In this document: in pieces, positions 53,183 through 62,638 of the stretch
Layout of the letters: every line of letters starts with the position of its first letter
Numbering within the stretch: the first letter of the stretch is position 1
DNA from: Enhydrobacter aerosaccus
GTDB lineage: Bacteria > Pseudomonadota > Alphaproteobacteria > Reyranellales > Reyranellaceae
NCBI RefSeq assembly: GCF_900167455.1
Contig: NZ_FUWJ01000018.1
Span: forward strand, 1-64,000
Direction of reading: 5' to 3'
Length of the DNA stretch: 64,000 nucleotides
Position numbers and translations under genes: made by a program
The notes under the pieces: generated by a model
Seen by the model: only the letters and a program-made list of their open reading frames with translations
What the model was told of the DNA's origin: nothing
Databases searched by the model: none

Positions 53183-54505
53183 TCACCTCGCCGATCCAAG
53201 GTCGGCAAGGGCTTGCGCCAGCCGCGCGACGGCTTCGACCGGAGTGTGGTTGGTGGGATCGAGCGAGAAGCCCAGGCTCACGATCACCAGCCGCCGCGAC
53301 GGCGCGATCAGCACGATCTGGCCCGAATTGCCGAGCGCGAAGAAGGAGTCGGCCGGCATGCCCCAGGAACGGCGACGGCGGGCACCCTCTGACTCGCCGC
53401 GATTGGTCCAGAAGCCGGCGCCATAGCCCGCCTCCGCCGGCGGCGTCGGCCGGGCCGAATAGTCGACCCAGCCCTCGGGCAGCAGGCGTCGGCCCTCGAC
53501 CACGCCATCGTTCAGATAGAGCAGCCCGAAGCGCGCCCAGTCGCGGGCGGACGCAAAGGCCCAGCTCGCCCCCATCGGCGTCCCGGCTTCGTCGAACTCC
53601 AGCAATGCGCTCTTCATGCCGGCCGGCCCGAACAGTTCCCGGCGCGCGAAATTGGCCACAGCGTCGGGCGTGCCGCCAGCGGCACGTCGGACGATGCCCG
53701 ACAGGAGCTGGTAGTTGGCGTCGGTATAGGACCAGCGCTCCCCCGGCTTGCCCTCGAAGCGGGTCGCGGCGAATGCTGCGGTGTCGGCCTCGAGAAACTG
53801 CATGCGGCTGGACAGGTCGAAACCGCTGTTCGACGAGCCGAACGGCTGGCCGCTGGTCTGGCGCAGCAGGTGGTCGACCGTGATGCCATTGGGCAATCCC
53901 GGGACCGGCTGGTCGAGCGCGAGCTTGCCGTTGCGGACGAGGATGCCGATCAGGGCGTTGGTGATCGACTTGGCCATCGACCAGCTTTGCAGGCGTGTGT
54001 CGGCCCTGTCGCCCGCGGCGTAACGCTCGCCCACGATGTTGCCGTCCTGGACGATGACCAGAGCGCGGCGGTCGGGCGTGAAGGCGCGATCGATTGCGGC
54101 CGTCAGGCGCGGATCGGGGGCCTGCGGCAAGGGCACATCGGCAAACGCCACCGGGTCGAGAACAAGCGGCGCGGGCGGAGCGGCGGACCGGTTCATCACC
54201 GTGCAGCCGCGGCCCTCCGCATAGACGGCGCGTGCGGCAAACGCATGTCCCACCGTTGCCGTCACCTGTCGCCGCTCGTGGTCGACAGTGTAATGCAGCC
54301 GGTCGGCGACGATCCGCACGCCGATGAAGGGCTGAAGGTAATCGTGGAAGACCGGTTCGGGATCACGACCTTCGACGAAGGCCACGGAGCAGAGCTCGTG
54401 AGCCGTCAGCGACGACGCGACGTGCAGGGCGCGGTCCACGCCGCAGCCACCCAGCATCAAGGGCAAGAGGAAGGAGATCAGGATCGCCGTTGCCGTTCGC
54501 TTCAT
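53183..54505 (-). CDS. beta-lactamase-family serine hydrolase lipoprotein
   Basis: This 440-residue protein has a lipoprotein signal ending LGGC. The class C-type serine site is WSMAKSITNALIG (SxxK), and the Tyr/Asn motif is SYTDANYQLLSGIV. A short N-terminal domain of about 100 residues with few known matches precedes the hydrolase domain. Relatives include 6-aminohexanoate-dimer hydrolase and esterases, so true beta-lactam resistance is not implied. It should face the periplasm. It is divergent from the TetR gene. Confidence 0.87.
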   Translation of the reverse strand: MKRTATAILISFLLPLMLGGCGVDRALHVASSLTAHELCSVAFVEGRDPEPVFHDYLQPFIGVRIVADRLHYTVDHERRQVTATVGHAFAARAVYAEGRGCTVMNRSAAPPAPLVLDPVAFADVPLPQAPDPRLTAAIDRAFTPDRRALVIVQDGNIVGERYAAGDRADTRLQSWSMAKSITNALIGILVRNGKLALDQPVPGLPNGITVDHLLRQTSGQPFGSSNSGFDLSSRMQFLEADTAAFAATRFEGKPGERWSYTDANYQLLSGIVRRAAGGTPDAVANFARRELFGPAGMKSALLEFDEAGTPMGASWAFASARDWARFGLLYLNDGVVEGRRLLPEGWVDYSARPTPPAEAGYGAGFWTNRGESEGARRRRSWGMPADSFFALGNSGQIVLIAPSRRLVIVSLGFSLDPTNHTPVEAVARLAQALADLGSAR

Positions 54506-54556
54506 GGCCGATTAGATACGACGATTGCTCGGATTCACCTACTCGGATTGCCCGAT

Positions 54557-55213
54557 ATGGCCGCAGCCAAATCGCAACGACGGAAAAAGCCGAAGATTCA
54601 ACGGCGGGCGCCCCAGCAGAGGCGTGCGCAGGCGACGTATGATGCAGCCCTCGAGGCCGCGGCTCGGATCGTACGCCGGGACGGGCTGGCCGGACTCAAC
54701 ACCAACCGCATCGCCGAGCGGGCGGGCATCAGTGTCGGTACGCTCTACGGCTACTTTCCCGACAAGACGGCGATCCTGGTGGCTCTGGCGCGCCGCCTGC
54801 TGGCCGAGGACCAGATAGCGATGACGGCGGCCTTGGCCTCCGATCCGGGCGATCGCGTGCGCTTGATCGTACGGACCCTGGTGGCGCGCCATCGTACCGA
54901 CCGCGAACTGCGCCGCGCCGTGATGTCGGTGCATCTCGGCCAGGGTCATGGTGACGAGCACAGCGAGGGCGTCGAGCAGTTCATTGCCAGCCTGGGCTCG
55001 AAGCATGGGCTCTCGCAGATCGGCGCGCTGCGCCTGTTCGTGGCGACGCGGGCGGCGCTCGGGGTCGCGCGGGCGCTTGTGGAGGAGCACAAGGCGGCGC
55101 AATTCTCCGATGCCGAGATCGAGGACGAGATCGTTGCGCTCGTCGAGGCCTATCTCAGCCGAGCGGCAGGGCCGTCCCCTGCTTCACGGGGCGCAGCGCG
55201 AACGAGCTCCTGA
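54557..55213 (+). CDS. TetR family transcriptional regulator
   Basis: This is a 218-residue regulator. A basic N-terminal tail (KSQRRKKPKIQRR) precedes the TetR HTH at about 25-75: ARIVRRDGLAGLNTNRIAERAGISVGTLYGYFPDK, read as two parts. The C-terminal ligand domain is short on conserved features. ATG 54557 lies 51 bp from the divergent serine-hydrolase start, its likely target. Its 3' end overlaps the convergent Lrp gene by 59 bases, an unusually long coding overlap. Confidence 0.87.
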   Translation: MAAAKSQRRKKPKIQRRAPQQRRAQATYDAALEAAARIVRRDGLAGLNTNRIAERAGISVGTLYGYFPDKTAILVALARRLLAEDQIAMTAALASDPGDRVRLIVRTLVARHRTDRELRRAVMSVHLGQGHGDEHSEGVEQFIASLGSKHGLSQIGALRLFVATRAALGVARALVEEHKAAQFSDAEIEDEIVALVEAYLSRAAGPSPASRGAARTSS

Positions 55214-55616
55214 TCTGGGCGATGCCGGGAATCTTGGTGAAATCCATGACGAAGCGCTCGTAGGCTTCCAGGTCGGGCACGACGATGCGCAGCAGATAAT
55301 CGCTGTCGCCGGTCATGAGATAGCATTCCATCACTTCCGGGCGCGCCGCCGCCGCTCGCTCGAAGTCCTTCAGCGACTTCTCGTTCTGGGTCGACAGCGA
55401 GACGCTCATGAAGACGTTCACCGACAGGCCGACCGTCTTGGCATCGACCAGGGCGGCATAGCCCTTGATCACGCCCGCCTCCTCGAGCGCCTTCACCCGC
55501 CGCCAGCAGGGCGACGAGGACAGGCCGACCTTCTCCGCCAGCTCGGTATTGCTGAGGCGGCCGTCCTGCTGCAGCTTCTCCAGGATGCGCCGGTCGATGG
55601 CGTCGAGGGAGATCAT
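55155..55616 (-). CDS. Lrp/AsnC family regulator
   Basis: This 153-residue protein has the Lrp HTH at the N-terminus (LDAIDRRILEKLQQDGRLSN, then EKVGLSSSPCWRRVKALEEAG). The C-terminal RAM ligand domain ends RIVVPDLEAYERFVMDF and IRSSFALRPVKQG. Such regulators sense amino acids. ATG 55616 is chosen; the frame extends 61 codons into the divergent gene. It faces the E1-mtnK-mtnA-MFS operon across 100 bp. The pairing resembles mdeR beside mdeB in Pseudomonas putida methionine catabolism (family knowledge). Confidence 0.91.
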   Translation of the reverse strand: MISLDAIDRRILEKLQQDGRLSNTELAEKVGLSSSPCWRRVKALEEAGVIKGYAALVDAKTVGLSVNVFMSVSLSTQNEKSLKDFERAAAARPEVMECYLMTGDSDYLLRIVVPDLEAYERFVMDFTKIPGIAQIRSSFALRPVKQGTALPLG

Positions 55617-55716
55617 TGCTTCAATTTCCTGATTTTGGCGCAATTTTACCCTATACAGCGGCGGAACGGGTCCAAACGCAAGGATATTCCCCGATGCCGA
55701 GCGTATCCCGGTTGTC

Positions 55717-58059
55717 ATGACCTCCATGGCCCCCGTCCAACGCCTGAAGCTCCTGCGCGACCTGGAACGCAAGGTTCTGTGGCTTTCCGCCTGGACCATC
55801 CATCACGCCAACCATGTGCGACCGAACCGCGACGGGCTCAAGGTCGGCGGCCATCAGGCGTCGTGCGCGTCGCTCGCGACCGTGATGACGGCGCTCTATT
55901 TCTCGGTGCTGCGCCCGGAGGATCGCGTCGCGGTGAAGCCGCATGCCTCACCGGTGTTCCATGCCATCCAGTATCTGTTCGGGCATCAGACCCAGGACAA
56001 GCTCGAACACTTCCGCAGCTATGGCGGCGCGCAGTCCTATCCCTCGCGCACCAAGGATGTCGACGACGTCGATTTCTCGACCGGCTCGGTCGGTCTCGGC
56101 GTGGCGATGACGCTCTTCTCGTCGATCGTGCAGGACTATGTGCGGCTGAAGAAGCTCGCACCAGCAGAACGACCCACCGGTCGCATGGTGGCGCTGGTCG
56201 GCGACGCCGAGCTCGACGAGGGCAATATCTTCGAGGCCCTGCTCGAGGGCTGGAAGCACGACGTGCGGAACCTGTGGTGGGTGATCGACTACAACCGCCA
56301 GAGCCTCGACGGCGTGGTGAACGATCGCCTGTTCGGCCGCATCGGCGAGATGTTCGAGCTGGTGGGCTGGCGCGTCGTCACCTTGAAATATGGCAAGCTG
56401 CTGGAGACCGCCTTCGCCCAACCGGACGGCGAGCAGCTCAGGCAATGGATCGACGACTGCCCCAACTCGCTCTATTCGGCGCTGGTGTTCAAGGGCGGCG
56501 CCGGCTGGCGCGAGGCGTTGACGCGCGACCTGAATCAGTATCCCGGCATCCGCCGCATCCTGGAGCAGCACGACGACGCGTCGCTGCACCGGCTGATGAC
56601 CAACCTGGCCGGCAACGACATGCAGGCGGTGCTCGACGCCTTCGAGGGCGTCACCGACGACACGCCGACCTGCTTCATCGCCTACACCATCAAGGGCCAG
56701 GGCTTGCCCTTCGCCGGTCACAAGGACAATCACTCCGGCCTGATGACCGTCGAGCAGATGGCGGGATTCAAGAAGGGCATGGGTATCGCCGACGGCCAGG
56801 AGTGGCAGAAGTTCGCCGGCCTTGCTGCGCCGGTCGCAGAACTCGAAACCTTCATCCGCCAGGCGCCCTTCAATGCCGAAGGCCGGCGCCGTACCGCGGC
56901 ACCCGCGATCGCCATTCCGGCAGCCCTGCCCAGACCCAACGACAGGAAGGCCAGCACGCAGGAAGGCTTCGGCAAGATCCTGAACGCGATCGCCGCCGAG
57001 GACAGCGAGCTGGGACGCCGGATCGTCACCACCTCACCGGACGTGTCGGTTTCGACCAATCTCGGTGCGTGGATCAATCGACGCGGCCTGTTCGGCCACA
57101 CCGAGGCGGAAGACGTGTTCCGCGAGCTCAAGGTCGTGTCGGCGCAGCTCTGGCGCAAGACGCCGCGCGGCCAGCATATCGAGCTGGGTATCGCCGAGAA
57201 CAATCTCTTCATCCAGCTCGCCGCCCTCGGCCTCAGCCACGAACTGTTCGGCACGCGCCTGCTGCCGATCGGGACACTCTACGATCCCTTCATTGCCCGC
57301 GGCCTCGATGCGCTGAACTATGCCTGTTATCAGGATGCGCGCTTCATGGTGGTGGCCACACCCTCCGGCGTCACCCTGGCGCCGGAAGGCGGCGCGCATC
57401 AGAGCATCCATACGCCGCTGATCGGCATCGGCCAGCCCGGCCTGCTCTCCTACGAGCCGGCCTTCGTCGACGAGCTCGCGGTGCTGATGCGCTTCGGACT
57501 CGAGCATATGCAGCAGCCTAAAGGGTCCTCGATCTACCTGCGCCTCTCCACCCGCAGCCTGCTGCAGCCCGAACGGACACTGTCGCCCGCGCAGGAGGCC
57601 GACCTCATCGCCGGCGGTTACTGGTATGCGCCGCCGGAACCCGGGGCCGACGTGGCGCTCGTGGCGATGGGCGCGGTCACACCCGAAGCGATCGCCGCAC
57701 ATGCCAGCATCGTCCGGGATTTCGCCGGCGCCGGCCTGCTGGTCCTGAGTTCTCCCGACCGGCTGCACGCCGACTGGCTGGCGGCCCAGCGGGAACGCGG
57801 CCGCACCGCGGGAACGATCGACCGCGGCGCGAGCCCGGTCGAACGCCTGCTGGCACCGCTCTCGCGCGATGCACGCCTGGTGACCGTCCTCGACGGCCAC
57901 CCGCTGGCGCTGTCCTGGCTGGGATCGGTGCGCGGTCAGCGTGTCGTCCCGCTCGGCATCGAGTCATTCGGCCAGTCGGGCGATATTCCGGATCTCTATC
58001 GCGCCTATAGACTCGATGCCGCGGCCCTGGTCGACGCGGTTGCGAGAGCGATCTCTTGA
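55717..58059 (+). CDS. thiamine-diphosphate-dependent 2-oxo acid dehydrogenase E1 (AceE/MdeB-like)
   Basis: This is a 780-residue homodimeric-type E1, shorter than AceE (about 890). The pyrophosphate/Mg motif is VALVGDAELDEGNIFEALLEG, ending WVIDYNRQSLDG. The N-terminal half has HASPVFHAIQYLFG and GSVGLGVAMTLFSS; the second half has IELGIAENNLF and VTLAPEGGAHQSIHTP. It would decarboxylate a 2-oxo acid such as pyruvate or 2-oxobutyrate. No E2 or E3 gene is near, so it would use partners encoded elsewhere. It heads an operon with mtnK and mtnA, which hints at a methionine-derived oxo acid. Confidence 0.86.
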   Translation: MTSMAPVQRLKLLRDLERKVLWLSAWTIHHANHVRPNRDGLKVGGHQASCASLATVMTALYFSVLRPEDRVAVKPHASPVFHAIQYLFGHQTQDKLEHFRSYGGAQSYPSRTKDVDDVDFSTGSVGLGVAMTLFSSIVQDYVRLKKLAPAERPTGRMVALVGDAELDEGNIFEALLEGWKHDVRNLWWVIDYNRQSLDGVVNDRLFGRIGEMFELVGWRVVTLKYGKLLETAFAQPDGEQLRQWIDDCPNSLYSALVFKGGAGWREALTRDLNQYPGIRRILEQHDDASLHRLMTNLAGNDMQAVLDAFEGVTDDTPTCFIAYTIKGQGLPFAGHKDNHSGLMTVEQMAGFKKGMGIADGQEWQKFAGLAAPVAELETFIRQAPFNAEGRRRTAAPAIAIPAALPRPNDRKASTQEGFGKILNAIAAEDSELGRRIVTTSPDVSVSTNLGAWINRRGLFGHTEAEDVFRELKVVSAQLWRKTPRGQHIELGIAENNLFIQLAALGLSHELFGTRLLPIGTLYDPFIARGLDALNYACYQDARFMVVATPSGVTLAPEGGAHQSIHTPLIGIGQPGLLSYEPAFVDELAVLMRFGLEHMQQPKGSSIYLRLSTRSLLQPERTLSPAQEADLIAGGYWYAPPEPGADVALVAMGAVTPEAIAAHASIVRDFAGAGLLVLSSPDRLHADWLAAQRERGRTAGTIDRGASPVERLLAPLSRDARLVTVLDGHPLALSWLGSVRGQRVVPLGIESFGQSGDIPDLYRAYRLDAAALVDAVARAIS

Positions 58060-58093
58060 CCTTCGGCGCGGCAGGCCCGAATTTCCGGGCGCC

Positions 58094-59374
58094 ATGTCAC
58101 TGGATGTTCCGCCCGGCTATCGGGCCCTGAAGGAAGCCGACGTCGCCGCCTACCTGGCGGAGATTCCGGCCGTCGCAACCAATCTCGGCGGTCAACCCGC
58201 AGAGTGGAAGATCCGGGAAGTCGGCGACGGCAATCTGAATTTCGTCTTTGTCATCGAGGGACCGCGCGGCGGCGTGGTGCTGAAGCAGGCCCTGCCTTAT
58301 CTGCGGCTGGTGGGAGAGAGCTGGCCACTGCCGTTGCGCCGCTCCTTCTTCGAGTATCAGGCGCTTGTCGTGCAGGCCAAGGCGGCGCCACAGCACGTGC
58401 CGAAGCTGTTCCATTTCGACGAGACGCTGGCGCTCACCGTCATGGACTACCTCAACCCGCACATCATCCTGCGCAAGGGCCTGATCCGCGGCACGGTCTA
58501 TCCGAAGCTCGCCGACCATATGGCGACCTTCATGGCCGAGACGCTGTTCGCGACCTCCGATCTCGGCCAGCCGGCGGCCGAGAAGAAGAAGCACATGGCG
58601 CTCTTCTGCGACAATATCGAGCTTTGCCGCATCACCGAGGATCTGGTCTTCACCGACCCGTGGCGGGTGGCGGACGGCAATCGCTGGACCAGCCCGCAGC
58701 TCGACTTCACCGCCGCCGCCGTGCGCACCGATGGCCCGTGGAAGCGGGCCGCCCAAGAGCTGAAGCTCAAGTTCCTGAGCGAGGCCCAGGCGCTGATCCA
58801 TGGCGATCTGCATTCCGGTTCGATCATGGTGACCGAATCCGAGACCTACGCCATCGATCCGGAGTTCGCCTTCTATGGGCCGATGGGGTTCGATGTCGGC
58901 GCGCTGCTCGGCAATCTCTACCTCGCCTATTTCTCGCAGAGCGGTCACGAGACCATGCCGGGCAGCCGCGACAGCTACCGCGACTGGATCCTCAAGACCA
59001 TCGAAAGCATCTGGACGCTGTTCGATGAACGCTTCCGCGCCCTGTGGAACAACGCCCATGCCGGCGACGTCCTCGCCCCGGCGCTGTTCCTCAACAACCA
59101 GGAGCCGCTGGCCTTGAAGGCGGCGCAGGATGCCTACATGCGTCGCCTGTTCGTCGATGCGCTGGGTTTCGCCGGCGCCAAGATGACGCGCCGCATCCTG
59201 GGTCTCGCCCATGTCGAGGATCTCGAGAGCATCGTCGACCCCGACCTGCGTGCCCGCTGCGAGAAGCGCGCCTTGAAGCTTGCCCGGCTGCTGATGGTCG
59301 AGGGCGGTGGCTTCACCGACATCAAGGCGGTCAACGACGCCGCCCGCGCCACGCAGCGCGAGGCCGTGCGGTGA
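58094..59374 (+). CDS. mtnK: S-methyl-5-thioribose kinase
   Basis: MtnK phosphorylates 5-methylthioribose at C1 in recycling of methylthioadenosine. The kinase fold shows EVGDGNLNFVFVIEGP at the nucleotide loop, the catalytic loop LIHGDLHSGSIMV, and the metal-binding YAIDPEFAFYGPMGFDVG, all specific to MTR kinases. The 426-residue length is normal. It lies 34 bp after the E1 gene. Its stop codon overlaps the mtnA GTG start (GTGA), so the two are coupled. Confidence 0.93.
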   Translation: MSLDVPPGYRALKEADVAAYLAEIPAVATNLGGQPAEWKIREVGDGNLNFVFVIEGPRGGVVLKQALPYLRLVGESWPLPLRRSFFEYQALVVQAKAAPQHVPKLFHFDETLALTVMDYLNPHIILRKGLIRGTVYPKLADHMATFMAETLFATSDLGQPAAEKKKHMALFCDNIELCRITEDLVFTDPWRVADGNRWTSPQLDFTAAAVRTDGPWKRAAQELKLKFLSEAQALIHGDLHSGSIMVTESETYAIDPEFAFYGPMGFDVGALLGNLYLAYFSQSGHETMPGSRDSYRDWILKTIESIWTLFDERFRALWNNAHAGDVLAPALFLNNQEPLALKAAQDAYMRRLFVDALGFAGAKMTRRILGLAHVEDLESIVDPDLRARCEKRALKLARLLMVEGGGFTDIKAVNDAARATQREAVR

Positions 59375-60468
59375 AAGTCGACGGCACCCCCTACCGCACC
59401 ATCTGGCTCGGTGCCGACGGCCGCACCGTGCAGGCCATCGACCAGACCCTGCTGCCGCATCGTTTCGTCGTCCGCGACTTCAGGACGGTCGAGGATGCCG
59501 AGCGCGCCATCCGCACCATGGTGGTGCGCGGCGCTCCCTTGATCGGCGCCGCCGCCGCCTACGGCATGGCGCTGGCGATGGCGACCGACCCGTCCGACGC
59601 CATGCTGGCGCGCGCCCATGCGCTGCTGCTCGCCTCGCGCCCGACCGCCGTCAACCTGCGCTGGGCACTCGACGACCTGCGGGCCTTGCTGGCGCCGCTA
59701 CCCAGCGCGGCAAGGCGTGAAGCGGCCTACCGCCGCGCTGCCGAGATCTGCGACGAGGATGCCGAGATCTGCCGCCGCATCGGCGAACATGGGCTGGGCG
59801 AGATCCGTCGCCTCAAGCCGCGCCAGGGCGAGCGGCTGAACGCCCTCACCCATTGCAATGCCGGCTGGCTCGCCACGGTCGACTGGGGCACTGCCCTGGC
59901 GCCGATCTACCAGGCGCACGATGCCGGCATCCCGATCCATGTCTGGGTCGACGAAACCCGGCCGCGCAACCAGGGCGCCAGCCTGACGGCCTGGGAGCTC
60001 GGCAAGCACGGCGTGCCGCATACCGTCATCGCAGACAATGCCGGCGGCCATCTCATGCAGCACGGCAAGGTCGACTTCTGCATCGTCGGCACCGACCGCA
60101 CGACGCGGCGCGGCGATGTCTGCAACAAGATCGGCACCTACCTCAAGGCGTTGGCTGCGCGCGACAACGGCGTGCCGTTCTATGTCGGACTGCCCTATCC
60201 GACCATCGACTGGACGATCGAGGACGGCCATCGCGAGATCCCGATCGAGGAACGCCACGCCGCCGAGCTGTCGCGCATCTCCGGCCGCACCGAAAGCGGA
60301 GAGGTCGTGGCGGTCGATGTGCTGCCCGAGGGCAGCCCCGCCGCCAATCCGGCCTTCGACGTGACGCCGGCGCGGCTGGTCACGGCCCTCATCACCGAGC
60401 GCGGCGTCTGCCCGGCCAGCGAGGCCGGGTTGCTGTCGCTCTACCCCGAACAGGCTCGGGCGGCGTGA
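59371..60468 (+). CDS. mtnA: S-methyl-5-thioribose-1-phosphate isomerase
   Basis: MtnA converts methylthioribose 1-phosphate to methylthioribulose 1-phosphate. The N-terminal MVVRGAPLIGAAAAYG is typical. The catalytic Cys is in LTHCNAGWLATVDWGTAL and the catalytic Asp in CIVGTDRTTRRGDVCNKIGT. VDETRPRNQGASLTAWEL and the late GEVVAVDVLPEGSPAANPAFD complete the match. The 365-residue length is normal. GTG start overlaps mtnK. The next salvage enzymes (mtnB, mtnC, mtnD) are not in the window. Confidence 0.94.
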   Translation: MKVDGTPYRTIWLGADGRTVQAIDQTLLPHRFVVRDFRTVEDAERAIRTMVVRGAPLIGAAAAYGMALAMATDPSDAMLARAHALLLASRPTAVNLRWALDDLRALLAPLPSAARREAAYRRAAEICDEDAEICRRIGEHGLGEIRRLKPRQGERLNALTHCNAGWLATVDWGTALAPIYQAHDAGIPIHVWVDETRPRNQGASLTAWELGKHGVPHTVIADNAGGHLMQHGKVDFCIVGTDRTTRRGDVCNKIGTYLKALAARDNGVPFYVGLPYPTIDWTIEDGHREIPIEERHAAELSRISGRTESGEVVAVDVLPEGSPAANPAFDVTPARLVTALITERGVCPASEAGLLSLYPEQARAA

Positions 60469-60475
60469 CTAGCCG

Positions 60476-61687
60476 ATGATCCGCGCCCTCGGTGGCGCCA
60501 CCATCTTCGCGCCCGTCGGCCGCGCCACTCTCGGGCTCGGCGTCACCCAGATCATCGGCTGGGGCACCACATTCCTGCTGCCCTCGGTCCTCGGCCGCCA
60601 CATCCAGGACGAGCTCGGCATGCCGACCGAGCTGGTCTTCGCCGGCATCACGGTGATGTTCGCCGTCGGCGCGCTATTGTCGCCGCGCATCGGGCGCATG
60701 ATGGATCGCACGGGCCCCCGGTTGGTCATGGCGTGCGGATCGGTGCTCTATGCGCTGTCGCTGCTCTTGCTTGCCCTCAGCCAAGGGCCGGTGGTCTATC
60801 TTTGCGCCTGGGCCGGCATGGGCGTCGCCTCGACGCTGGCGCTGAACACGCCGTCCAGCATCGCGCTGGCCCAGGTCGCCGGGCCGCGCGCGCGACAGGC
60901 GATCGCCGTGCTGGCGATCATCGGCGGCTTCGCCTCGACCGTGTTCTGGCCGTTGAGCGGCGCGCTCGACCTGATGGTCGGCTGGCGCGGGACCACCCTC
61001 ATCTATGCCGCGGTCCATCTGCTGGTCTGTGCGCCGATCCACTTCCTCGTCCTGCCCCGCTCGGCGCCTCCACAGACGGCGAAGACAGCCGCGCCGACGG
61101 CGAGCGGCGGCGTGCCTCCAGAAGAGCGGACGCGCATCTACCGGCTGCTCAACATCACGCTCTCCTTCGGCGCCTTCGTCTTCACGGGATTCATCATCCA
61201 TCTGATCGAGGTGCTGCGGGACCTCGGCCATCCGCCTGCCTCGGCGCTGTTCCTGGCCTCGCTGGTCGGACCGTCCCAGGTCGGCATCCGCATCGTCGAG
61301 CTCGCCTTCGGCCATCGCTACTCGTTCATGATGTCGGCCGTGTTCGGCTCCGCGGCATTGCCGTTCGGCCTCGCGCTGATGCTGATCGACGGCAGCAACT
61401 GGGCCATCGCCGTCGTGTGCGTGGTGGCCTATGGCATGGCCAACGGGCTCAAGGCCGTCCAGCGCGCCACCCTGCCGCTGGCCTTGTTCGGCCGCGGCCA
61501 GTTCGGCTCCTACATGGGTCGGCTCGCCCTGACGCAGGGCATCATGTCGGCGAGCGCGCCGACGGTGCTCGCCGCGGTGCTGGACCGCTTCGGCGCTGCT
61601 GGCGCGCTCTGGCTCTGCTTTGCCTTTGGCACCATCTCCCTGATCGCCATGATCCTGCTGGCTCGGCGCAGCCGCGCCATCCGCTGA
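60476..61687 (+). CDS. MFS transporter
   Basis: This is a 403-residue major-facilitator protein with about 12 membrane helices. The loop after helix 2 reads GRMMDRTGPRLVMACGS, matching the MFS signature, and a hydrophilic central loop (SAPPQTAKTAAPTASGGV) divides the halves. It follows mtnA by 7 bp in the E1-mtnK-mtnA operon. That position suggests import of a methylthio-sugar or export of a pathway product; this is inference, as the sequence does not show the substrate. Confidence 0.87.
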   Translation: MIRALGGATIFAPVGRATLGLGVTQIIGWGTTFLLPSVLGRHIQDELGMPTELVFAGITVMFAVGALLSPRIGRMMDRTGPRLVMACGSVLYALSLLLLALSQGPVVYLCAWAGMGVASTLALNTPSSIALAQVAGPRARQAIAVLAIIGGFASTVFWPLSGALDLMVGWRGTTLIYAAVHLLVCAPIHFLVLPRSAPPQTAKTAAPTASGGVPPEERTRIYRLLNITLSFGAFVFTGFIIHLIEVLRDLGHPPASALFLASLVGPSQVGIRIVELAFGHRYSFMMSAVFGSAALPFGLALMLIDGSNWAIAVVCVVAYGMANGLKAVQRATLPLALFGRGQFGSYMGRLALTQGIMSASAPTVLAAVLDRFGAAGALWLCFAFGTISLIAMILLARRSRAIR

Positions 61688-61692
61688 CGCGG

Positions 61693-62568
61693 CTAACAGA
61701 CGAAGCGATAGGCGTCGCCTTCGCGGATGATTCGGCCGGCCGTTGGCCCCGCGAAGTGAGTGCCGATCACCAGCGTCGGCGTATCGGCGAACTGGCGCAG
61801 GAAGGACTGGCGGGTGCCGCGCGACTCGTCCTGATCGCTGTCGAAGCCCGACGACCAGTCCGGCCGCGCCATCTGGCAGGGATGGTGCATCAGGTCGCCG
61901 GTGATGACCGCCCGCGCGCCCTGGGATTCGATCACCACACTGACATGGCCTGGCGTATGGCCCGGGGTCGGCAGCAATCGGATTTCCGGCGCAAGCTGAG
62001 CGTCCATGGCGACAAAGGTAGCCAATCCCGCCTCGACGATGGGCTGGATCGAATCGGCGAAGATGGCGCCGTCATGGGAACGGACGCTCCGGTCGCGCGC
62101 CTCGCGTTCGGTCTCGTCGAATTCGCGTCGGCCGAAATAGTATCGCGCCTTGGGGAAGGTCGGCACCCAGCGCCCGTCGATCAGCATCGTGTTCCAACCG
62201 ACATGATCGACATGAAGATGCGTGCACAGCACGCCCTGGACACTGTCGCGCATCCAACCGGCCGCGTCGAGATCCTGCAGGAAGCGCGTCTGCAGACGAT
62301 CGAACAGGGTGCCGTTGCGCGGCTTGTCATTGCCAATGCAGGTGTCGACGACGAGGCGCATCGTCGGCGTCTGCACCAGCAACGCATGCACGCTGATCCT
62401 GAGATGACCTTCCGCTGTTGCGAATTGCGGGACCAGCCAGTCGATCGCGCGGACGGCCTCGGGATGGGCGTCGGGCAGCATGGAACCGGGCGGTCCGCCG
62501 GCCGGCATGGCGGTCTCGATCTCGACCAATTTGGTGATGCTGACGTCGCCGACTTTCCAGACAAGCAT
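61693..62568 (-). CDS. metallo-beta-lactamase fold hydrolase
   Basis: This is a 291-residue enzyme with the zinc site LCTHLHVDHVGWNTM (HxHxDH), then LPTPGHTPGHVSV and a distal His in GTHFAG. The shape resembles N-acyl-homoserine-lactone lactonases and related lactone or ester hydrolases, but other uses are possible. ATG 62568 (MLVWKVGD) is chosen; the frame extends 19 codons further. It is convergent with the MFS gene and divergent from the Crp-type regulator, its possible controller. Confidence 0.87.
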   Translation of the reverse strand: MLVWKVGDVSITKLVEIETAMPAGGPPGSMLPDAHPEAVRAIDWLVPQFATAEGHLRISVHALLVQTPTMRLVVDTCIGNDKPRNGTLFDRLQTRFLQDLDAAGWMRDSVQGVLCTHLHVDHVGWNTMLIDGRWVPTFPKARYYFGRREFDETEREARDRSVRSHDGAIFADSIQPIVEAGLATFVAMDAQLAPEIRLLPTPGHTPGHVSVVIESQGARAVITGDLMHHPCQMARPDWSSGFDSDQDESRGTRQSFLRQFADTPTLVIGTHFAGPTAGRIIREGDAYRFVC

Positions 62569-62638
62569 TGCGGTTACTCCACTGAGGGTCACGGCGACCC
62601 TATGGCGGCGGCGGCACAGCGACATTATCTTTGGTTAA

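Noticed and set aside
53870..54556. Upstream extension of the TetR frame
   Set aside because: It overlaps the divergent serine hydrolase antisense; the conserved protein starts at 54557.
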